The notes: generated by a model from the sequence alone, not told the origin. A DNA stretch of 12,691 nucleotides from an uncultured Clostridia bacterium (GCA_946533615.1 CAMNBY010000061.1:1-12691), one strand, 5' to 3'; counted from the first letter of the stretch, positions 1 through 7,467 are shown. Made by a program: numbers and translations.

Positions 1-2715
1 GAGCGAATGACCGCCCAGCGCGACGACGCCGAGCTCTACTGGTCTATCGTGCTGTGCCGCTACGGCATCGAGTACGTTGGCGACCCGCTCACCAAAAAGA
101 AAATACCCACCTGCCACCGCACGCAGTTCAAGTCTATCCTCGAGGACGCCGACTATCTCGAGGCGCTGCAGCGTGCAGACAGCGTACAGCACGATGTCTA
201 CAAGGCCGAGGCCGAGTACATAGACAAGGTGCAGAAGGGCATTCTCGAAATATCGAACAAGGAAAAGCCCTTTGACGTTTTCATCTGCTACAAGGAAACG
301 GACGAGAATGGCCGCCGAACACAGGACAGCGTGCTCGCGCAGGAGCTTTACTATGGCCTCCAGCGCGAGGGCTTCAAGGTCTTTTTCTCGCGCATAACTC
401 TTGAGTCCAAGCTCGGCACCGAGTACGAGCCCTATATATTTGCTGCGCTGAATTCCGCTAAGGTGATGGTCGTTGTCGGCACAAAGCCCGAATACTTCAA
501 CGCCGTGTGGGTGCGCAACGAGTGGAGCCGCTATCTCATGCTGATGCAGGAGAACAGGAGCCTCACGCTCATACCCGCATATAAGGATATGGACCCCTAC
601 GACCTGCCCGACGCGCTTTCGATGTTCCAGGCGCAGGATATGTCCAAGCTCGGATTTATGCAGGATCTGATACACGGGATAAGGAAGATAGTCACCACCG
701 AGCAGGAAAAACCCGCCGCTGTTGTAAGGGAGACGGTCGTTCAGAAGCCTGCCGGCAGCAATATCGAGAACCTGTTGAAACGCGGCGCCCTTGCGCTTGA
801 AGACGGCGACTGGAGCGCAGCCGAGAATTTCTATGAGCAGGTGCTGAACGAAGATGTTGAGGAATACAGAGCCTATGTCGGCAAGCTGTTGGCAGAGCTC
901 CATGTCCTCTCGGAGAAGGCGCTCGAGGCCTCAGTCTATCCCGATGGCTTCAGCGGCAACTCAAACTTTGCAAAGGCCGTTCGCTTCGCTGACGAGAAGA
1001 ACGCCGCAAGGCTTAAAGAGCTTGATACCCAAACGAAATATAATTATATTGTGTCCGAACAACAGAAAGCGAACACACCCGAATCACTGAGGTCGGTGGG
1101 AAATCTGTTTGCCAAGCTTGGAGATTTCAAGAACAGCGCTGAGCTCTCGAAGCAGTGCTGGGAGCAGGCCACGGAGCTGGAGTATCAGGCGGCTGTTTCG
1201 CAGATGGAAAAGGCCTACGGAGAAGCAGAGTTCAAATTAGTCGCAGGGAAATTCCGGGAGCTTGATGGGTATAAGGACAGCGCAGAGCTTGCGGAGCGGT
1301 GCCTGAAAGAAGCAGAAGAATCTAAAAAGAATAGAATATACGGCGAGGCAAAGTCGCTGATGAAAATGCGTGATAGAAGCAGCTTGGAATCGGCGATAAA
1401 TAAATTCAAATCTATTGAAGACTGGAAGGATTCGGCTGAATGTATCAAGGATTGCAAAGCTCAGATAGAAAAGATAGATGCTGCCAGAAAGCGTGCTAAA
1501 GAGGAAATGCTTGCAAGGGAAGAAGCTGAAAGGCAGCTTGCGAAAAAGAAGAAAAAAATCTTAACCGTGAGCGCTGCGACAGCAGCTGCTATCCTGACTG
1601 TAGGAACTTTGTTGGCAGTGTTTGTTATTATACCTTCAAACAAGTATAAGAAAGCTATCGATCTTGCGGATAAGGGAAGCTACGATGAAGCCATCGTTAT
1701 TTTTAAAGAACTTGGTAATTATAAGGATTCTGAGAAACAATTCAAGTATATTCAGGGCATTGTTTTTATGGACGATAAGCATTATATCGAGGCTAAGAAC
1801 ACTTTTTCTGAATGTGGAGATTTTAATGATTCAGAGGAAAAGACAGCTGATTGTCAAGAATATATCGACACTATCATAACCAAATGTAATACTGTGCCAA
1901 ATGGTACAATTTCAGGACGGAGTGGTCAGACTTTCGGTTTGAAAAGCGATGGGACGGTTGTTGCTGTCGGGAATAATTCTGATGGTCAATGTGACGTATC
2001 AGACTGGAAAGATATTATTGCTGTTTCAGCAGGGGAAGCGCATGTGGTCGGTTTAAAAAGCGATGGGACGGTTGTTGCTGTCGGGAAAAATTCTGATGGT
2101 CAGTGTAACGTATCAGACTGGAAAGATATTATTGCTGTTTCAGCAGGGTTAGATCATACGGTAGGTTTAAAAAGCGATGGCACGGTTGTTGCTGTCGGGA
2201 AAAATTTTGATGGTCGGTTTAACGTATCAGGCTGGAAAGATATTATTGCTGTTTCATCAGGGGGATATCATACGGTCGGCTTGAAAAGCGATGGGACGGT
2301 TGTTGCTAATGGGTATAATCATCAAGGACAATGTGATGTATCTGATTGGAAAGACATTATTTCTGTTTCAGCAGGGGAAGGTCATACGGTCGGTTTGAAA
2401 AGCGATGGCACGGTTGTTGCTGTCGGGAAAAATTCTGATGGTCAGTGTAACGTATCTGACTGGAAAGATATTATTGCTGTTTCAGCAGGGTTATATCATA
2501 CGGTAGGTTTAAAAAGCGATGGGACGGTTGTTGCTGTCGGGAAAAATTATGATGGTCAGTGTAACGTATCAAACTGGAAAGATATTATTGCTGTTTCATC
2601 AGGGGATTATCATACAGTCGGTTTGAAAAGCGATGGCACGGTAGTTGCAGTAGGCTACAATTCTGACAATTCTGGTGTATCCGACTGGAAAGACATAAAA
2701 ACAACAAACGAATAA
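1..2715 (+). CDS. TIR-domain transmembrane protein with C-terminal RCC1-like propeller (5' partial)
   Basis: The reading frame is open to the left edge. Comparison with the paralogue at 5738 shows that the start, zinc ribbon and first TPR lie outside the window, so the ATG at 7 is internal. Numbering from that ATG, a TIR domain spans about residues 87-229 (FDVFICYKETD, FFSRITLE, then WVRNEW). E172 in WVRNEW sits where SARM1-type TIR NADases carry their catalytic Glu. Residues 252-490 are TPR-like helices with repeated [YFW]KDS/KNS...C units. A charged linker ending in KKKKK precedes one membrane helix (about 518-543), which suggests a cytoplasmic TIR. Two more such units follow the helix, then seven 38-residue RCC1-like repeats (644-897), enough for one seven-bladed propeller. 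The C-terminal half is visibly richer in AT than the TIR half. TIR and RCC1 calls are firm; a role as NADase sensor/effector is inferred. Confidence 0.85.
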   Translation, partial: ERMTAQRDDAELYWSIVLCRYGIEYVGDPLTKKKIPTCHRTQFKSILEDADYLEALQRADSVQHDVYKAEAEYIDKVQKGILEISNKEKPFDVFICYKETDENGRRTQDSVLAQELYYGLQREGFKVFFSRITLESKLGTEYEPYIFAALNSAKVMVVVGTKPEYFNAVWVRNEWSRYLMLMQENRSLTLIPAYKDMDPYDLPDALSMFQAQDMSKLGFMQDLIHGIRKIVTTEQEKPAAVVRETVVQKPAGSNIENLLKRGALALEDGDWSAAENFYEQVLNEDVEEYRAYVGKLLAELHVLSEKALEASVYPDGFSGNSNFAKAVRFADEKNAARLKELDTQTKYNYIVSEQQKANTPESLRSVGNLFAKLGDFKNSAELSKQCWEQATELEYQAAVSQMEKAYGEAEFKLVAGKFRELDGYKDSAELAERCLKEAEESKKNRIYGEAKSLMKMRDRSSLESAINKFKSIEDWKDSAECIKDCKAQIEKIDAARKRAKEEMLAREEAERQLAKKKKKILTVSAATAAAILTVGTLLAVFVIIPSNKYKKAIDLADKGSYDEAIVIFKELGNYKDSEKQFKYIQGIVFMDDKHYIEAKNTFSECGDFNDSEEKTADCQEYIDTIITKCNTVPNGTISGRSGQTFGLKSDGTVVAVGNNSDGQCDVSDWKDIIAVSAGEAHVVGLKSDGTVVAVGKNSDGQCNVSDWKDIIAVSAGLDHTVGLKSDGTVVAVGKNFDGRFNVSGWKDIIAVSSGGYHTVGLKSDGTVVANGYNHQGQCDVSDWKDIISVSAGEGHTVGLKSDGTVVAVGKNSDGQCNVSDWKDIIAVSAGLYHTVGLKSDGTVVAVGKNYDGQCNVSNWKDIIAVSSGDYHTVGLKSDGTVVAVGYNSDNSGVSDWKDIKTTNE
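1936..2700 (+). repeat. Seven tandem 114-bp RCC1-like coding repeats
   Basis: Seven direct units begin at 1936, 2050, 2164, 2278, 2392, 2506 and 2620. The WKDI codons recur exactly every 114 bases (at 2005, 2119, 2233, 2347, 2461, 2575), and the last interval is 111. Each unit encodes GLKSDGTVVAVG, a variable loop, then WKDIIAVSxG and xHTV. Units 2 and 5 differ at only about four positions by eye, so the array looks recently expanded or homogenised. Variation is concentrated at the NSDGQCNVS stretch and at the two residues before HTV, both expected on propeller loops. The array lies inside the TIR gene and keeps its frame, so copy-number changes would add or remove whole blades. Confidence 0.93.
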
Positions 2716-2741
2716 CAAAAAATGAAAAAGGAGCGTTTGAT

Positions 2742-3215
2742 ATGCAGGAAAATATAAAGGAAAACTTTGAAGCTCTCCCCGAGAATATGCAGAAATATTA
2801 TAATTATAAAGAACAGATGGGAAGGCTCAAAAAGGCCTTGGGTTCGGGCTTTTACCTCGAAGCTGTGTTTATCGAATATGCGATGATGGAGGACAGGCTG
2901 AAATCCTTCTTGAAAACAGCAGGCGCATACAACGAGAAGAAGCATTGGAATATACAGGGCAAGCTCAAAAGTCTTAAAGCTTTAGCAGCCAGAGACGGAC
3001 ACCCGATCGGGCGCTACCTTACAGAGGAAATACTTGAACAGATTACTGAATGGAAGGACAAGCGCAACCCTTATATCCACGAGCTCATGAAGGCTCACCT
3101 TACGACCGACGGTCTGCGCGGCTTTGCCGAGGAGGGCAGAGAACTGGTAAAGCTTCTGAATTCTAAATCATCTCTATATCGAAAATACACCGAGAGGAGA
3201 GCTATCCATGAGTAA
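2742..3215 (+). CDS. Small helical protein with HEPN-like R-N-x3-H motif
   Basis: This 157-residue protein has no signal peptide or membrane segment and is predicted to be mostly helical. I do not recognise a named family. Residues 105-115 read WKDKRNPYIHE, giving R108-N109-x3-H113, which fits the Rx4-6H catalytic signature of HEPN ribonucleases, where a polar residue usually follows the Arg. An earlier helix (about 36-58, YLEAVFIEYAMMEDRLKSFL) looks like the first helix of a HEPN bundle. The start is set by AAAAAGGAG at 2725-2733, eight bases from the ATG. It follows the TIR gene by 26 bases and its stop overlaps the next start by 8 bases, so it is probably translated with both. HEPN assignment is plausible but rests on one motif; it could be an unrelated helical adaptor. 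Confidence 0.7.
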   Translation: MQENIKENFEALPENMQKYYNYKEQMGRLKKALGSGFYLEAVFIEYAMMEDRLKSFLKTAGAYNEKKHWNIQGKLKSLKALAARDGHPIGRYLTEEILEQITEWKDKRNPYIHELMKAHLTTDGLRGFAEEGRELVKLLNSKSSLYRKYTERRAIHE

Positions 3216-5046
3216 ATTCATCATCGAATGCCCGCGCTGCGGGAGGTATACCGAGGCCTCGACGGGCTTGTTTGCAAAGAAAAAGATTGATTGCGCCTGC
3301 GGTCACGTTATCGACGTGCGCTCGGAGAAAATGAGCTCGAGGCTCTGCCCTCACTGCGGGAACAACGTGGTCTTTGACCAGTCCCGCGGCAGCGACGCCC
3401 GCTGCCCTGTCTGCCACTCGAGAATAAACACCACCGACAGCTTGGCTGCACTTGTCAAGATACACTGCCCGAGCTGCTCCTGCGAGCTGAACGCAGACAA
3501 GAACGCCGCACAGTACACCTGCCCCCTCTGCGACACCGTGATCGACGTTCAGAAGCAGGCAGGCAAGGAGCGCGAGCGCGAAAAGGGCCTCGCCAGCGTT
3601 ATTAAATACGAGGGCGACAATCAGACCTTTGTCTGGAAGCACCCGATCGAGGATTTCAATCTAGGTTCGCAGCTTATCGTACACGAGTCGCAGGAGGCAG
3701 TGTTCTTCCGCGACGGTCAGGCGCTTGACCTCTTCGGAGCAGGCCGCTACACCCTCGCAACACAAAACCTGCCCCTGCTGCAAAACCTCTACAAGCTGCC
3801 CACCAACGCCAACACGATCTTCCACAGCGAGGTTTATTTTATCAATAAGACCACCCAGATGGGCATCAAGTGGGGGACGGATTCAAAGGTGCGTTTCTTT
3901 GAGCCTGCCACAGGTCTGCCAATCGAGATCGGTGCCAGCGGACAGTTTAATCTGCGGGTAAGCGACTCTCGGAAGCTGCTGATAAAGCTTGTCGGCACAG
4001 CCAGCGAATTCACCCACGCGGATGTTATGGACGGAGTTTACGGTATGAAGCCGACTATCGCCAAGTTCCGCGCGATGATAATGACCAAGGTCAAGAGCAA
4101 CCTGGCGAGAGTCATCAAAGAGAACAACATCAATATTCTTGAAATAGACGAGCATCTTGAAGAGCTGTCCCTGAAGATGTGCGAGGCTGTCAACGACAAC
4201 CTTGTTGACTACGGCCTGTTCATGCCGGAGTTCTTCATCACAAATATCGTTACCCCCGACGACGACCCGAACTTTGCACGCCTCAAGCAGCAGCACGCGG
4301 ATATGTATCTCAAGATCCGCGAGGAGCAGATACGCAAGGCGGAAGCCGAAGCCAGCGCAGAGCGCCAGACCGTCGAGGCGACAACAGCCGCCCGCATGAA
4401 GGTCATCGGCGCTCAGGGCGACGCAGAGGCTCTCAAGCTTTGCGCCGAAGCCGAGGCTGCCGAGATGCGTATGAAAGGCTATACATACCAACAGGAGACC
4501 GCTCGTCAGGTCGGCCTTGCAGCGATGGAGAACATCAGCGCGAACGGCGGCTCGGGCTCGGGTCTTGGAGATCTTGCGGGGCTGGGCGTTTCCCTTGGCG
4601 CGATGGGAAGCGTCATGGGCCTCACCAGAGAAGCCCTGAACCCCATGGCAGCCAACGCCCAGGGTATGGGTCAGGCAATGGGACAGATGATGCAGCCCGA
4701 CGGCGGCTGGGATTGCGCCTGCGGCAAGCGAGACATAACCTCCAAGTTTTGTCCCGAGTGCGGAACACCCAAGCCCGAAGCAAAGCCCGCCGACAGCTGG
4801 AGCTGCGCCTGCGGTACAACTGGAATAACTTCGAAATTCTGCCCGAACTGCGGCAGCCCGAGACGCGAGTCGCCCAAGGGCTGGACCTGCCCGAATTGCG
4901 GCAAGGCGGATATATCCTCTAAATTCTGCCCCGAGTGCGGAACGCCGAAGCCCGCAGAGCCCGTGACCTGGGACTGCCCCGACTGCGGACACAAGGGCAT
5001 AACCACAGGCTTCTGCCCTGATTGCGGACGCAAGAAAGGAGAATGA
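3208..5046 (+). CDS. SPFH/Band-7 domain protein with zinc ribbons at both ends (virion-core/YdjI type)
   Basis: The 612-residue protein starts with three zinc ribbons (C8/C11 with C29/C31; C47/C50 with C66/C69; C87/C90 with C105/C108). An SPFH/Band-7 domain of the bacterial 'virion core protein' group, as in B. subtilis YdjI, spans about 130-365. Residues 365-440 form an Ala/Glu/Arg-rich coiled coil typical of SPFH oligomerisation, followed by a Gly/Met-rich linker (445-500). Four further zinc ribbons start near C503, C533, C561 and C590. No membrane helix is seen, so membrane attachment would be peripheral or through a partner. AGGAG at 3195-3199 sets the start inside the end of the preceding gene. 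The next gene encodes a four-helix membrane protein, a likely partner. Known relatives relate to membrane stress; a scaffold role for the TIR proteins here is inferred. Confidence 0.88.
   Translation: MSKFIIECPRCGRYTEASTGLFAKKKIDCACGHVIDVRSEKMSSRLCPHCGNNVVFDQSRGSDARCPVCHSRINTTDSLAALVKIHCPSCSCELNADKNAAQYTCPLCDTVIDVQKQAGKEREREKGLASVIKYEGDNQTFVWKHPIEDFNLGSQLIVHESQEAVFFRDGQALDLFGAGRYTLATQNLPLLQNLYKLPTNANTIFHSEVYFINKTTQMGIKWGTDSKVRFFEPATGLPIEIGASGQFNLRVSDSRKLLIKLVGTASEFTHADVMDGVYGMKPTIAKFRAMIMTKVKSNLARVIKENNINILEIDEHLEELSLKMCEAVNDNLVDYGLFMPEFFITNIVTPDDDPNFARLKQQHADMYLKIREEQIRKAEAEASAERQTVEATTAARMKVIGAQGDAEALKLCAEAEAAEMRMKGYTYQQETARQVGLAAMENISANGGSGSGLGDLAGLGVSLGAMGSVMGLTREALNPMAANAQGMGQAMGQMMQPDGGWDCACGKRDITSKFCPECGTPKPEAKPADSWSCACGTTGITSKFCPNCGSPRRESPKGWTCPNCGKADISSKFCPECGTPKPAEPVTWDCPDCGHKGITTGFCPDCGRKKGE
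4705..5037 (+). repeat. Four tandem zinc-ribbon coding units
   Basis: Within the SPFH gene, four copies of a unit of about 28-30 codons encode W-x-C-x1-2-C, about nine residues, a S/GFCP-x-CG knuckle and a Pro-rich spacer. The first cysteines are at residues 503, 533, 561 and 590. The first two copies have the shortened CAC knuckle and the last two the standard CPxC form, so the copies form two pairs. This points to stepwise internal duplication. Zinc binding is inferred from the paired cysteines. Confidence 0.85.
5035..5041 (+). promoter_or_regulatory. Ribosome binding site that decides the start of the four-helix membrane protein
   Basis: AAAGGAG lies at 5035-5041. In-frame ATG codons occur at 5022, 5043 and 5049. 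The first is upstream of the site and the second is only one base away, while 5049 is at the usual distance of seven bases. The start at 5049 gives MNKKTLTILA, a normal membrane-protein N terminus. Confidence 0.75.
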
Positions 5047-5048
5047 AC

Positions 5049-5732
5049 ATGAATAAAAAAACACTGACTATCCTTGCTGTGACAGCCGTGATGTTTTCGC
5101 TGGTGGCATTTCTGGTGCCGTTCGAGAGGGAGGAGGTCTTCTGGATAGCCTACCTCGCGGAGCTTGCCGCCATCGCCTTGCAGATCGTATTTTTCAAGAC
5201 GGCTTTCGACGGCTTGCAGCAGCTCAGGAGCCGCGTGCTCGGGTTTCCCGTTGCTCGTGTCAGATATATCTATCTTGCGGTACAGACCGTTCTGAGCCTC
5301 GCGCTTTTCTGCTTTGGCTGGATACCGATACCGACATGGACGGCTGTCCTTGCCTGCGCTCTGGTGCTGGGGTTTGCCATTATCTGCGGCATCTCCGCCG
5401 AGATCGCCCGCGAGCACGTTGAGGCCCTCGAGCAGGCCTCCGCAGCCGACACCTCGCTGATGCAAAGCCTGCGGACACGCTCGGCGCAGCTCGTGACCCT
5501 GACGTCCGATGCAGGCACGAAAAAGCAGCTTGAAGCCCTCGCCGAGAGCCTGAGATTCAGCGACCCTGTCAGCAGCCCTGCTATCCTGGCCGAGGAGCAG
5601 GCGCTGGTGCAGGCTGTTGCAAGACTTGAAGGCGCAGCCGCAGTCGGCGGCGACCTGACGCAGCTTATAAACGATGCGAACACGGCGCTTGAACGCCGCA
5701 ACACTGCTTGTAAAATGAGAAAGAGAGGTTAA
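5049..5732 (+). CDS. Four-helix integral membrane protein with soluble C-terminal tail, function unknown
   Basis: The 227-residue protein has four hydrophobic segments at about 6-24, 30-50, 72-90 and 97-117, followed by a tail of about 110 residues rich in Ala, Leu, Glu and Gln that looks helical or coiled-coil. Lysines before helix 1 and an Arg-rich loop between helices 2 and 3 suggest that the N terminus, this loop and the tail are cytoplasmic. I do not recognise a family. Its start lies 2 bases after the stop of the SPFH gene and its stop is 5 bases before the second TIR gene, so co-expression is very likely. A membrane partner or anchor for the SPFH protein, or the place where the TIR proteins act, is a reasonable guess from position only. 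Confidence 0.8.
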   Translation: MNKKTLTILAVTAVMFSLVAFLVPFEREEVFWIAYLAELAAIALQIVFFKTAFDGLQQLRSRVLGFPVARVRYIYLAVQTVLSLALFCFGWIPIPTWTAVLACALVLGFAIICGISAEIAREHVEALEQASAADTSLMQSLRTRSAQLVTLTSDAGTKKQLEALAESLRFSDPVSSPAILAEEQALVQAVARLEGAAAVGGDLTQLINDANTALERRNTACKMRKRG

Positions 5733-5737
5733 TCATC

Positions 5738-7141
5738 ATGCCTGTATTCAAATGTAAAATGTGCGGAGGCTCGCTCGAGGTCTCCGAGGGAATGACCGTC
5801 TGCGAGTGCGAGTACTGCGGGACAAAACAGACCCTGCCCCGCGACCACAGCGATGCCGTAACGAACAATTTCAACCGCGCAAACAATCTTAGAATGAAGA
5901 GCGAGTTCGACAGGGCGCTCGAGCTTTACGAAAAGATCATCAATCTCGACCCTGACGAGCCCGAGGCCTATTGGGGCGCTGTGCTCTGCAAATACGGCAT
6001 CGAGTATGTCGAGGACCCCGCCACTCTGCAAAAGGTGCCGACCTGTCACAGAACACAGCTCGAGAGCGTGCTGGCCGACGTTGACTATCTTTCGGCTATC
6101 GAACACGCCGACCCCGACCAGAAGCGCGTGCTTGAAGCCGAGGCCGCAAGGATAGACGCCCTGCAAAAAAATATCCTCGATATCGTAAGCAAGGAAAAGC
6201 CCTTCGACGTTTTCATCTGCTATAAGGAAACGGACGAGCAGGGCAGCCGCACACAGGACAGCGTGATCGCTAACGACATCTACTATCAGCTGACGCAGGA
6301 GGGCTTTAAGGTCTTTTATGCAGCTATAACCCTTGAGGACAAGCTCGGACAGGAGTATGAGCCTTACATTTTTGCTGCACTGAATTCAGCAAAAGTGATG
6401 CTCGTCATAGGCACAAAGCCCGAGTATTTCAACGCCGTGTGGGTGCGCAACGAATGGAGCCGTTACCTGAAAATGGTCAAGGCCGACCGCTCGAAGCTGC
6501 TTATCCCTTGCTATAAGGACATGGACGCCTACGAGCTGCCCGAGGAGTTCAGCCACCTGCAAGCGCAGAACATGGGCAAGATCGGCTTCATCACCGATAT
6601 AATCAGGGGGATCAAGAAGGTGCTTCGAGGCGGAGAAGCCGAAAAGGCGCCTGTGGCTGCTGCTCCTGCTGCGGCTCCTGCGGGTGCGGACATCAAGCCT
6701 CTGCTGAAACGCGCATCTATCTTCCTTGACAGCGGCGATTTTGACAGCGCCAAGGAATACTGCAACCGCGCCCTTGATATCGACCCCGAGAATTCTCAGG
6801 CCTATTATTATATGCTCCTTGCTGAATTCAAGTGCCGGAATAAGGAGGAAATGCTTGCTCTGAAGTTCGACGGCGGCATCAGCAGCAACAGTGTGTATAT
6901 CAACGCTCACCGTTTTGCCGACGACAAAACAAAGGCCATGATAGAGGAGTTTGATAATAGCTCAAGGTACAACGCAGCAGGGTCTTGTTTGGCTAAAAAG
7001 GATGATATGGCCGCGATCAAAATGGCGCGTGATATATATACAAGACTTGGAGATTACAAGGATTCCGCTGAAAAAGCACAGCGGTGTAATAGATTGATAA
7101 ATGAATACAATAGAAAAATTGAGGAAGAAAAGAAAGCTTAA
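5738..7141 (+). CDS. Zinc-ribbon/TPR/TIR protein, apparently truncated by an in-frame TAA
   Basis: The frame gives 467 residues. A zinc ribbon (C6/C9 and C24/C27) is followed by a TPR (about 44-77), a family-specific linker containing PTCHRTQ (101-107), a TIR domain (about 154-297) with E239 in WVRNEW at the catalytic-Glu position, an Ala/Pro hinge (300-316) and TPR-like helices with LGDYKDS (437-443). It ends in a charged coil, IEEEKKA. The frame continues after the TAA for 84 codons with more coil and two hydrophobic segments, so the original product was probably 552 residues and membrane-anchored. AGAGAGG at 5722-5728 supports the start. Its TIR has YAA (194-196) where the upstream paralogue has FSR. 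A soluble TIR protein may still be made. Domain calls are firm; activity is unknown. Confidence 0.85.
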   Translation: MPVFKCKMCGGSLEVSEGMTVCECEYCGTKQTLPRDHSDAVTNNFNRANNLRMKSEFDRALELYEKIINLDPDEPEAYWGAVLCKYGIEYVEDPATLQKVPTCHRTQLESVLADVDYLSAIEHADPDQKRVLEAEAARIDALQKNILDIVSKEKPFDVFICYKETDEQGSRTQDSVIANDIYYQLTQEGFKVFYAAITLEDKLGQEYEPYIFAALNSAKVMLVIGTKPEYFNAVWVRNEWSRYLKMVKADRSKLLIPCYKDMDAYELPEEFSHLQAQNMGKIGFITDIIRGIKKVLRGGEAEKAPVAAAPAAAPAGADIKPLLKRASIFLDSGDFDSAKEYCNRALDIDPENSQAYYYMLLAEFKCRNKEEMLALKFDGGISSNSVYINAHRFADDKTKAMIEEFDNSSRYNAAGSCLAKKDDMAAIKMARDIYTRLGDYKDSAEKAQRCNRLINEYNRKIEEEKKA

Positions 7142-7396
7142 GCCGCTGCAAAAGCTGCCGAACAGGAAAGGCAAGAAAGAGAAGATAGAGCAGCTATTTA
7201 TAAAATCACACAAATGAGAAATACAGTATTGATTGTAGAGATAATAGTTTGTGTATTATTGTGTCCTATTCTTTCTCCCGGAGCAGTTATAGTAGTGGGA
7301 ATTACTGTTATCATATTTACTTGGTTTGGTTTTAATTCTAAAATATACGATTTGAAAATTGATATAAAATATAGAAATAAGAAAAACGATAGTTGA
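7142..7396 (+). pseudogene. Detached C-terminal membrane segment of the second TIR gene
   Basis: This stretch is in the same frame as the TIR gene ending at 7141 and continues its charged coil (AAAKAAEQERQEREDR) without a break in character. It then encodes two hydrophobic segments, roughly VLIVEIIVCVLLCPIL and AVIVVGITVIIFTWFGF, and a short basic tail before TGA. An internal ATG at 7214 could encode a 60-residue two-helix peptide, but no Shine-Dalgarno sequence precedes it. The upstream paralogue has the same order of coil then membrane helix, which supports one original gene. Readthrough of the TAA or a sequence error would restore the full protein. Confidence 0.75.
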
Positions 7397-7411
7397 TCTT
7401 TTCATTCACAA

Positions 7412-7444
7412 AAACGGTATTCTCCCAAAGGAAGAATACCGTTT
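7412..7444. terminator. Stem-loop terminator between convergent operons
   Basis: Bases 7412-7423 (AAACGGTATTCT) pair perfectly with 7433-7444 (AGAATACCGTTT), a 12-bp stem with a 9-base loop. On the minus strand the stem runs into TTTTT, so it fits an intrinsic terminator for dapB well. On the plus strand the following bases are AT-rich but lack a clean T run, so termination of the TIR operon here is likely but weaker. It is the only clear structure between the two stop codons. Confidence 0.8.
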
Positions 7445-7467
7445 AATATTATCATATTGTTTTACGA

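Noticed and set aside
1541..1560. A-rich tract as a slippage or phase-variation site
   Set aside because: The A runs are interrupted by G and the downstream frame is intact; no evidence of frame switching.
1936..2700. CRISPR array or satellite DNA
   Set aside because: The 114-bp units have no spacers, keep one reading frame and encode RCC1-like blades.
3883..5064. 393-codon minus-strand open frame
   Set aside because: It is antisense to the SPFH gene, has a Cys/Gly/Ala-rich composition explained by the zinc-ribbon codons on the other strand, and shows no known motif.
7214..7396. Independent 60-residue membrane peptide gene
   Set aside because: It is in the same frame as the TIR gene, lacks a ribosome binding site, and the 24 codons before it continue the TIR coil, so it is better read as a severed C terminus.
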